The notes beneath the pieces were generated by a model that was not told the DNA's origin, did no database searches, and worked only from the letters and a program-made list of their open reading frames with translations. Below are positions 1 to 6,597 of a stretch of DNA of 64,000 bases, one piece after another; position 1 is the stretch's first letter; every line of letters begins with the position of its first letter. Both the position numbers and the translations under genes were made by a program. Source of the stretch: an uncultured Draconibacterium sp. (GTDB taxonomy: Bacteria; Bacteroidota; Bacteroidia; Bacteroidales; Prolixibacteraceae); assembly GCF_963676815.1 (NCBI RefSeq), contig NZ_OY781365.1:4002501-4066500 (forward strand), given 5' to 3'.

Positions 1-439
1 CAAAATATCTGGACAGTACTCTATATATATTACCATCTACAACAGCGTAGGGCAAATTAAATGCAATGGATGCAACAGCAGCGGCGGTATATGGCCCAAC
101 ACCTTTTAATGCCAAAATACTTTTATAATCGTTGGGAAACTCTCCGTTATGCTGCGATGCAATAATTTTTGCAGAAGCATGCAGGTTCCGGGCGCGTGAG
201 TAGTACCCCAGTCCCTGCCAGAGTTTTAACACCTCGTCTTCCTGTGCAAGGGCCAACTCTTTTACTGTTGGATAGCTGTTAATGAAGCGGTTAAAGTAGT
301 TTTTTCCTTGCTCAACACGTGTTTGTTGAAGAATGATTTCCGACAGCCATATTCTATATGGATCGCTGTCTTTTCGCCACGGTAAATCACGCTTATTTAG
401 ATTGTACCATTTGTAAATGTTTGTCAAAAAATTGTCCAT
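1..439 (-). CDS. mutY: A/G-specific adenine glycosylase MutY, 3' part missing
   Basis: This is the N-terminal part of a HhH-GPD DNA glycosylase that removes adenine mispaired with 8-oxoguanine in base excision repair. The start codon is at 437-439 (minus strand) and the frame runs off the window start. Reading from the N-terminus, the segment WLSEIILQQTRV holds the family Glu, the helix-hairpin-helix LKGVGPYTAAAVASIAF follows, and VVDGNIYRV carries the catalytic Asp. The length to these motifs matches MutY. The C-terminal iron-sulfur cluster and NUDIX-like region lie outside the window. The gene diverges from the HU gene, and the roughly 135 bp between them hold the HU promoter box. Confidence 0.93.
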   Translation of the reverse strand, partial: MDNFLTNIYKWYNLNKRDLPWRKDSDPYRIWLSEIILQQTRVEQGKNYFNRFINSYPTVKELALAQEDEVLKLWQGLGYYSRARNLHASAKIIASQHNGEFPNDYKSILALKGVGPYTAAAVASIAFNLPYAVVDGNIYRVLSRYF

Positions 440-518
440 TCTACGCTAAGTGGTTAAAAATCTTACAGAAAAACAAAAATAATTTATTTGAAATGCTTTC
501 CGGTTTTATAATATTTTT

Positions 519-526
519 TATTTTTG
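519..526 (+). promoter_or_regulatory. Bacteroidota -7 promoter box ahead of HU gene
   Basis: TATTTTTG matches the Bacteroidota TAnnTTTG -7 consensus and lies about 50 bp before the HU start codon. No clear TTTG -33 element is seen at the usual spacing, so this rests on one box only. Confidence 0.4.
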
Positions 527-576
527 CATCCTCGAATAAAAACGATTAATATATTGAAAATTAAATATTTTAAGAG

Positions 577-861
577 ATGACTAAGGCAGATATTGTAAAT
601 GAAATTTCGAAAGAAACGGGAATTGAAAAGGTAACTGTACAGAAAACAGTTGAAGCTTTTATGGAAACAGTAAAAGATTCATTGGTTGATGGAAAAAATG
701 TTTATTTAAGAGGTTTTGGTAGTTTTGTTGTTAAGAAAAGAGCAGAGAAAACTGCCCGTAATATTTCTAAAAACACAACCATTATCATTCCTGCACACAA
801 TATTCCTTCGTTTAAACCAGCGAAAACATTTGTATCAGAAGTTAAAAATCAAGTAAAATAA
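577..861 (+). CDS. HU family DNA-binding protein
   Basis: A 94-aa nucleoid protein of the HU/IHF family, which binds and bends DNA as a dimer. It begins MTKADIVNEISKETGI, the usual helical dimerisation region, and has the conserved RGFGSF turn near residues 45-50 leading into the beta-arm. The arm sequence NISKNTTIIIPAHNIPSFKPAK is typical for the Bacteroidota type, with Pro at the arm tip region. The length is the normal one for the family. The AURKAIP1/COX24-type mini-gene begins 7 bp downstream, and RNase G follows after a hairpin. Whether it is HU or an IHF-like paralogue cannot be told from this window. Confidence 0.93.
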   Translation: MTKADIVNEISKETGIEKVTVQKTVEAFMETVKDSLVDGKNVYLRGFGSFVVKKRAEKTARNISKNTTIIIPAHNIPSFKPAKTFVSEVKNQVK

Positions 862-868
862 TAGAGTT

Positions 869-961
869 ATGCCAAGCGGTAAAAAAAGAAAGAGACACAA
901 GATGGCCACTCATAAGCGCAAAAAAAGATTGCGTAAAAACAGGCACAAAAAGAAAAAATAA
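869..961 (+). CDS. 30-aa basic AURKAIP1/COX24-type mini-protein
   Basis: A very short ORF just after HU encodes 30 residues, more than half of them Lys or Arg: it starts MPSGKKRKRHKMATHKRKKR and ends in a run of Lys. This matches the AURKAIP1/COX24 domain family, whose mitochondrial relatives are small-subunit ribosomal proteins (mS38). A ribosomal or RNA-binding role is inferred from that family. The HU, mini-protein, RNase G order is recurrent in Bacteroidota to my knowledge. The conserved HKMATHKRKKR core and the 7-bp spacing from HU support translation despite the short length. Confidence 0.82.
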   Translation: MPSGKKRKRHKMATHKRKKRLRKNRHKKKK

Positions 962-993
962 GATTTTAGTGAATTAATTTCTTATAGTTAATG

Positions 994-1029
994 ATTAAAC
1001 CTAAAGCATTTTTATGCTTTAGGTTTAAT
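994..1029 (+). terminator. Hairpin between mini-protein gene and rng
   Basis: A perfect 15-bp inverted repeat (arms 994-1008 and 1015-1029) encloses a 6-nt loop. No T-run follows on the plus strand, so it may be a terminator, a transcript-stabilising stem or an RNase G autoregulatory site. Confidence 0.5.
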
Positions 1030-1078
1030 CTGTTATAACGATTAGTATTAACCAAAAGAAGTAGATGATTTAAAGGTT

Positions 1079-2629
1079 GTGAGTAGCGATTTAATAATTG
1101 ATGTAACTCCATCCGAAATTGTTATTGCCTTACAGGAAAAGAAGAAGCTTGCAGAACTATCAAGAGAGGGAAGCGGGGCAAAATTCGCTGTCGGAGATAT
1201 ATACCTCGGCAAAGTGAAAAAAATTATGCCCAGTTTAAATGCTGCTTTTATCGATGTAGGCTACAGTAAAGACGCTTTTTTACATTACCTCGACATGGGG
1301 CCACAATTCGCCACACTAAATAAATTCCTGCGAATTGCCTCATCACGAAAAAACAAAATTTCTTCCATCTCACGGATTCATTCAGAACCCGACATTAACA
1401 AAGAAGGTAAAGTAAACGAGCTGCTAAAAGTTGGTCAGAAAATTTTGGTTCAGGTAGCAAAAGAACCAATTAATACAAAAGGCCCGCGGTTAACATCCGA
1501 AATCTCCATTGCAGGAAGAAACTTGGTTTTAATGCCATTTAGCGACAAAATTTCAGTGTCGCAAAAAATCAGATCAACCGAAGAAAAAAACAGGTTGAAA
1601 AAGCTGATCCAGAGTATTAAACCTCGCAAATATGGAGTAATAATCCGCACTGTAGCAGAAGGAAAAAAAGTAGCAGAACTCGACAAAGAGCTTCGACGTT
1701 TGGTAGAAAAGTGGGAGACCACCTTTCAAAAGCTTCGCAGGGCACAGGCACCTTCGCTTATAATTGGCGAGATTGACCGAACAACAGCTCTGCTGCGCGA
1801 TATTTATCATCCCGACTTCAACAGCATTATTGTAAACGACCAATCGGTAGCGTCAGAAATTGCCGATTACATAGGTAGCATTCAGGCCGACAAGAAAAAG
1901 ATAGTAAAATACTACAAAGGACGTCAGCCAATTTTCGAACACTACGGCATTGATAAACAAATAAAAGCCTCGTTCGGGAAAACCGTATCATTTAAAGATG
2001 GTGCCTATTTAATCGTAGAACACACCGAAGCGTTTCATGTAATTGATGTAAACAGCGGGAATCGCGCAAGGGCCGGAAACGACCAGGAAAAAAATGCCCT
2101 GGAAGTAAACCTGGCTGCCTGCGACGAGATAGCAAGACAATTACGGTTGCGAGACATGGGAGGAATCATAGTAATTGATTTCATCGACATGCATGTTGCG
2201 GCCAATCGCCAGAAAGTGAATGATCACATGAAGGAGATTATGGCCGACGACCGGACCAAGCACAACATCCTTCCACTAAGCAAATTCTGTCTGATGCAAA
2301 TTACCAGACAAAGAGTTCGCCCGGAAGAAAAAGTGGAGACAGCCGAGAGCTGTCCTACTTGTAAAGGAAGTGGAAAAGTTGTGCCTACTGTATTATTTGC
2401 CGACGATATCGACGGCAAAGTGAACTACGCTCTAAAGGAATTGAACAAGAAGAAATTGAATCTGAAAGTTCATCCTTATACAGCCGCTTACCTTACAAAA
2501 GGTTGGAAAAGCCGGCAAAACAAATGGTTTTTCAAATACCTGAAATGGGTAAACGTTGAAGCTGTAAATTCATATTCCTATCTGGAATATCATTTTTTTG
2601 ATGAGAATGAGGAAGAAATTATTTTATAA
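1079..2629 (+). CDS. rng: Ribonuclease G (RNase E/G family)
   Basis: A 516-aa endoribonuclease that cleaves single-stranded AU-rich RNA and takes part in rRNA maturation and mRNA decay. An S1 RNA-binding domain starts near residue 38 (VGDIYLGKVKKI) and carries a long lysine-rich insert. The catalytic acidic residues lie in IDVNSG (about residue 320) and IDFIDM (about 365), and the Zn-link motif CPTCKGSG is near residue 425. The start is GTG at 1079, since no ATG gives a better fit to the family N-terminus SSDLIIDVTP. There is no long C-terminal scaffold region, so this is RNase G-like rather than full RNase E. Confidence 0.95.
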   Translation: MSSDLIIDVTPSEIVIALQEKKKLAELSREGSGAKFAVGDIYLGKVKKIMPSLNAAFIDVGYSKDAFLHYLDMGPQFATLNKFLRIASSRKNKISSISRIHSEPDINKEGKVNELLKVGQKILVQVAKEPINTKGPRLTSEISIAGRNLVLMPFSDKISVSQKIRSTEEKNRLKKLIQSIKPRKYGVIIRTVAEGKKVAELDKELRRLVEKWETTFQKLRRAQAPSLIIGEIDRTTALLRDIYHPDFNSIIVNDQSVASEIADYIGSIQADKKKIVKYYKGRQPIFEHYGIDKQIKASFGKTVSFKDGAYLIVEHTEAFHVIDVNSGNRARAGNDQEKNALEVNLAACDEIARQLRLRDMGGIIVIDFIDMHVAANRQKVNDHMKEIMADDRTKHNILPLSKFCLMQITRQRVRPEEKVETAESCPTCKGSGKVVPTVLFADDIDGKVNYALKELNKKKLNLKVHPYTAAYLTKGWKSRQNKWFFKYLKWVNVEAVNSYSYLEYHFFDENEEEIIL

Positions 2630-2633
2630 AAGG

Positions 2634-2664
2634 AAAGCCGTTCATTATTGAGCGGCTTTTTTTA
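2634..2664 (+). terminator. Rho-independent terminator after rng
   Basis: AAAGCCG pairs with CGGCTTT across a short loop and is followed by a run of T. It begins 5 bp after the rng stop. Confidence 0.8.
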
Positions 2665-2690
2665 TTTTCGCAATAAGCAAAATAATTCCG

Positions 2691-3776
2691 ATGGCATTAA
2701 AAAAACTGGTTTATATTATTCTTTCACTTTTTATTGCAAGCTCTTCCAGTGCGCTGGAAATAAAAGGTACGATCGATTTATCAGATCAGTGGCAGCCAAA
2801 GGTTTTTCTGGCCCTGCTAAATACGCCTAACGATATTTTTGTAGCCTCGCCCGATTTTATTATTGCCGAAACATTTATAAATCCCAATGGTAGTTTCGAG
2901 ATCAACACACAGTCTGTTCCCAACGACCAACGTTTTTACCGCCTTTATTTGGTGCAAGGCGACAATGCATCAGTAGAATTTAGTGCAACGCAAAACAAAA
3001 ACTATTTTCACTTGCTGCTAAACCGGCAATCGCAAGTTGAGCTAAGTGCTACAACACAAAACAATTCGTTAGAGGTTGTTCAGCTAGATGGAAGCGATGA
3101 TACAAAGGCAATTTTTGATTTTGATGAAAAGTTCAGGGAGCAAAACCGCGAATTAAGTGGCGAGCTTCCAAAAGCTCAAAGTACTTTCCTGTCTCAGGAG
3201 CTCGAAACTTTTATTCATTCAGTAGTTGCCGATGCCAGGAATCCTTATGTTGGACTTTATGCGATTTACCATATTGAGGATAAGGAAACTGATTTTTTAC
3301 GGAACAGCGATTTCTACTTTAATTTTCAAAAGCGTTTGGAAGATGAGCTTCCGGTGACCCCATACACCGAAGCTTATTCTGAATTACTTGATGAACTTGT
3401 CGGATTTCGTGAGTTTGTTTGTGAAATGCCAGGTGTTCAACCAAAATGGAAAGACTGGTTAATGATTATAGAAGCAGTAATTATCCTAATTCTTCTTGTC
3501 ATTTTGATTGGTTTCTATAAACAATTAAAAAAAATGCGAAAGCGGGAAAACGATTCGACAAATAATTTGAAACCGCTTTATGAAGGATTAACATTAAAAC
3601 AACAAGAGATTTTGAGTCTTTTAGCGGCCGGAAAGACCAATAAAGAAATCGCACAGGAACTTTTCGTCGAATTAAGTACTGTGAAAACCCATATCAATAA
3701 CATATACAGGCAGTTGGGAGTGTCGAATCGTAAAGAAGCTGTCGATTTTCATAATGCGGTAAAAACCTATATTTAG
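2691..3776 (+). CDS. Membrane-anchored LuxR-type transcriptional regulator
   Basis: A 361-aa protein with a signal peptide (residues 1-21), a periplasmic region of roughly 230 residues rich in beta-strand pattern, one transmembrane helix near 257-276 (the MIIEAVIILILLVILIGF stretch) and a cytoplasmic LuxR/GerE helix-turn-helix near 297-355. The HTH shows the hallmark LTLKQQEILSLLAAGKTNKEIA and STVKTHINNIYRQLGV. It therefore looks like a one-component sensor that reads the cell envelope and binds DNA directly. The DsbD-type reductase gene follows on the same strand after a 180-bp gap, so envelope thiol or folding state is one possible signal; this is inference. The ligand is unknown. Confidence 0.85.
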   Translation: MALKKLVYIILSLFIASSSSALEIKGTIDLSDQWQPKVFLALLNTPNDIFVASPDFIIAETFINPNGSFEINTQSVPNDQRFYRLYLVQGDNASVEFSATQNKNYFHLLLNRQSQVELSATTQNNSLEVVQLDGSDDTKAIFDFDEKFREQNRELSGELPKAQSTFLSQELETFIHSVVADARNPYVGLYAIYHIEDKETDFLRNSDFYFNFQKRLEDELPVTPYTEAYSELLDELVGFREFVCEMPGVQPKWKDWLMIIEAVIILILLVILIGFYKQLKKMRKRENDSTNNLKPLYEGLTLKQQEILSLLAAGKTNKEIAQELFVELSTVKTHINNIYRQLGVSNRKEAVDFHNAVKTYI

Positions 3777-3853
3777 GGGGTCTAGACCCTATTTCAAACC
3801 CAGTCTATACTTCTTTTGTTAAACAGATTAAGGCATATTGTTGTTTTCCATCG

Positions 3854-3861
3854 TAAATTTG
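3854..3861 (+). promoter_or_regulatory. Possible -7 box for the dsbD-type operon
   Basis: TAAATTTG fits TAnnTTTG and lies about 95 bp before the start of the reductase gene. No convincing -33 element is visible. Confidence 0.3.
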
Positions 3862-3955
3862 TGTCATTCGTAAAAAGCATGAGTTATTTAATCGACTCAA
3901 ACGATTTACACAAACTGGAAATAGAATTGAAATTTATTCAAAAATCAAATAAAGA

Positions 3956-5884
3956 ATGAGACGCATACTGTTTACTATCTTCTTATTTACTACAGCTTTG
4001 CTGGCTTCCTCGCAAATTGTTGAACCGGTAAAATGGAGCTTTTCTCAAAACAAAGTTTCCGCTGACGAGTTTGAATTGGTTTTTACTGCCACCATTGAAG
4101 AAGGTTGGCACATGTATTCTACTGACCTACCAGAAGGTGGTCCGATAAAAACCAGCTTTTATTTTGAGAATGTGGAAAATGCTGAATTGATTGGAGAACC
4201 AACTCCGAGTAAAGCAGTTATTGAAGAATTTGATAATTCATTTCAGATGGATTTACGTTGGTTTGAAGAGGAAGTAACATTTACGCAAAAAGTAAAAGTT
4301 TCGGGAACCGGAACAGTTAGCGGTTACGTTGAATTTATGAGTTGTGATGATGAAACCTGCACACCTCCTATGGAAGGCGAATTCTCGTTTGAATTGGAAG
4401 GTGGCGCCAAACAAGTTGCGGACAACACAACTAATGAAGACAGTAATAACAGAAATTACTGGAGTATTTTCTTTCTAGCATTTTTAGGCGGCTTTGCAGC
4501 GTTGCTAACACCTTGTGTTTTCCCGATGATACCAATGACCGTAAGTTTTTTTACCAAACAAAGTAAAACCAAAGCCAAAGGAATCCGCAACGGAATCTGG
4601 TATGGAATATCTATCATACTTATTTATGTGATATTAGGAACAGTGGTTACCGCCGTATTTGGCGCCGAGAGTCTCAATAGTCTTTCTACGAATCCGTGGT
4701 TTAATCTGTTTTTTGCACTACTGTTGTTTGTATTTGCCTTCTCGTTTATGGGGGCTTTCGAAATTGTATTGCCCAGCAGCTGGGTAAATGCAGTCGATAA
4801 AAAAGCCGACAAAGGCGGTTTGCTCGGAATTTTCTTTATGGCCTTTGCTTTGGCACTGGTTTCTTTCTCGTGTACCGGACCGATTGTTGGTGCCTTAATT
4901 GTTGAAGCAGCACGAAGTGGAGGTTTGGCTCCGGTAATCGGCATGTTAGGATTCTCACTGGCACTGGCCATTCCTTTTGCCTTGTTTGCGGCTTTCCCGG
5001 GGTGGTTGAACTCGTTGCCAAAATCAGGTGGCTGGTTGAATTCCGTGAAAGTAGTGTTAGGATTCCTAGAGTTCGCTTTTGCCTTCAAATTCCTATCAAT
5101 AGCCGATATGGTTCTTGATTTACACATTTTAGAACGCGAAGTTTATATCGCTATTTGGATTGCCATTTTTATGGGATTGGCGCTGTACTTGTGGGGAAAG
5201 ATAAAATTGCCGCACGACTCGCCAACAACACATTTGCCGGTATCGCGCTTTGTATTGGGAACCATGGTATTTGCCTTTGTAATTTATATGATTCCCGGAT
5301 TGTGGGGAGCACCTGTGAAACTTATTAGTGGTTTTCCTCCGCCGGTTGATTACGCCGAATCGCCACTTGGCGTTGGTCGTACACAGCCTGCCGGAGCGGT
5401 TGCTACGGGGCATTCTTCTGGCACGATGACATCGGGAATGCATATTGGACCGCACGGAATTCCGTTGTTTGACGACTACGAAAAAGCTTTGGCACATGCT
5501 CGCGAAACCGGAAAACCTTTATTGATTGATTTTACCGGAAAAGGTTGTACTAACTGCCGGAAAATGGAAGACAATGTTTGGGTAAAACAGGAAGTGAAAA
5601 ATCTGTTCCTGGAAGATTATGTGGTGGTTTCGTTATACGTTGATTTGAAAACAAAATTGCCGGAGGAGGAACAGTACGTTTCAGAAACAACCGGAAGGAA
5701 AGTGAGGTCGGTAGGTAATAAATGGACCGATTTCCAGATATCGAGATTTAACAGAAATACACAGCCATATTACGTTGTATTGGATGAGAACGAAAATCAG
5801 ATAGGAGAGGGCTACAGTTATGATCCTGATCCTGATGATTTTATTGAGTGGCTAAATGAAGGATTAACAGAATTCAAAAAATAA
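3956..5884 (+). CDS. dsbD: Thiol:disulfide interchange protein, DsbD family
   Basis: A 642-aa inner-membrane electron conduit that passes reducing power from cytoplasmic thioredoxin to periplasmic proteins. Domain order: signal peptide (1-19), periplasmic N-terminal domain with the Cys pair in MSCDDETCTPP (near 125-135), a central domain of about eight membrane helices with the two exchange cysteines in LTPCVFPMIPM and SFSCTGPIVG, then a C-terminal thioredoxin-like domain with CTNC at about 531-534. All six expected cysteines are present. A paralogue of the N-terminal domain alone follows 6 bp downstream, so the two are probably one operon. Confidence 0.92.
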   Translation: MRRILFTIFLFTTALLASSQIVEPVKWSFSQNKVSADEFELVFTATIEEGWHMYSTDLPEGGPIKTSFYFENVENAELIGEPTPSKAVIEEFDNSFQMDLRWFEEEVTFTQKVKVSGTGTVSGYVEFMSCDDETCTPPMEGEFSFELEGGAKQVADNTTNEDSNNRNYWSIFFLAFLGGFAALLTPCVFPMIPMTVSFFTKQSKTKAKGIRNGIWYGISIILIYVILGTVVTAVFGAESLNSLSTNPWFNLFFALLLFVFAFSFMGAFEIVLPSSWVNAVDKKADKGGLLGIFFMAFALALVSFSCTGPIVGALIVEAARSGGLAPVIGMLGFSLALAIPFALFAAFPGWLNSLPKSGGWLNSVKVVLGFLEFAFAFKFLSIADMVLDLHILEREVYIAIWIAIFMGLALYLWGKIKLPHDSPTTHLPVSRFVLGTMVFAFVIYMIPGLWGAPVKLISGFPPPVDYAESPLGVGRTQPAGAVATGHSSGTMTSGMHIGPHGIPLFDDYEKALAHARETGKPLLIDFTGKGCTNCRKMEDNVWVKQEVKNLFLEDYVVVSLYVDLKTKLPEEEQYVSETTGRKVRSVGNKWTDFQISRFNRNTQPYYVVLDENENQIGEGYSYDPDPDDFIEWLNEGLTEFKK

Positions 5885-5890
5885 AAACTG

Positions 5891-6343
5891 ATGAAGAAGC
5901 TAATAATTGCATTGGGATTTGTTGCTGTGGCCATGTTTGCACAGGCACAAATGATGGAACCCGTAAAATGGGATGTTGAAATTAAACCGTTAAAAGGTGG
6001 TAATCAGTATGAGATTGTTGCTACGGCAAATATCGATATGGGTTTTAAACTTTATGGCGTAAATATGGAAGATGGTGGCCCGGTAAAAACCTCGTTTAAT
6101 TTTGAGACGCTTGAGAACTGCAAGGATTTTGGAAAAGCTGTTGAGGTTACTCCGTCGCATACCATGCACGACAAAATTTTTGATATGGAGGTAACTTATT
6201 TTAAAGACAAGGCGGTTATTTCGCACAAAGTGTGGGTAAGTGAAAAGCCTGCTAAAGTTGCCGGTTATATTCAATGGATGAGTTGTAACGATGAAATGTG
6301 CACTCCTCCAACCGATGAAGAATTTGAGTTTGTGATCGAGTAA
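5891..6343 (+). CDS. Secreted stand-alone DsbD N-terminal-type domain protein
   Basis: A 150-aa periplasmic protein with a signal peptide (1-19, ending AQA). It parallels the N-terminal domain of the preceding DsbD along its whole length: both start with PVKW after the signal peptide, both have GGPVKTSF/GGPIKTSF, and the Cys pair MSCNDEMCTPP matches MSCDDETCTPP. It has no membrane or thioredoxin domain. It may act as a soluble electron shuttle fed by the neighbouring DsbD or deliver electrons to a dedicated client. The role is inferred; the duplication is visible directly. Confidence 0.8.
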   Translation: MKKLIIALGFVAVAMFAQAQMMEPVKWDVEIKPLKGGNQYEIVATANIDMGFKLYGVNMEDGGPVKTSFNFETLENCKDFGKAVEVTPSHTMHDKIFDMEVTYFKDKAVISHKVWVSEKPAKVAGYIQWMSCNDEMCTPPTDEEFEFVIE

Positions 6344-6368
6344 AATCGATCGCTATTCAGATATTTTT

Positions 6369-6421
6369 AAAAGTAAAAACTGCACTAAGGCCGGGAGCGA
6401 AAGTTTCCGGCCTTTACTTTT
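6369..6421 (+). terminator. Terminator after the dsbD operon
   Basis: A two-part hairpin: AAGGCCGG (6387-6394) pairs with CCGGCCTT (6407-6414), and outer arms AAAAGTAAA and TTTACTTTT extend it. It follows the last gene of the operon. Confidence 0.7.
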
Positions 6422-6540
6422 AAAGTATGTTAGGGGTGAAACTAAAATTAAAGCCCAGAAAGTTGTTCGCGTTTAAACAAAGGTTTAAGCCCCAACAAAT
6501 GGTTTTCGCTTTAAACATTTAATCAGATTAGTTCTGCAAA

Positions 6541-6578
6541 AAAAAAAGTCCATGATTTAAAAACCATGGACTTTTTTT
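6541..6578. terminator. Bidirectional terminator between convergent genes
   Basis: AAAAAAAGTCCATG (6541-6554) pairs perfectly with CATGGACTTTTTTT (6565-6578). A and T runs on both sides let it act for both the plus-strand operon and the minus-strand peptidase gene that ends at 6598. Confidence 0.85.
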
Positions 6579-6597
6579 TATCGTTAATTTAACTTTT

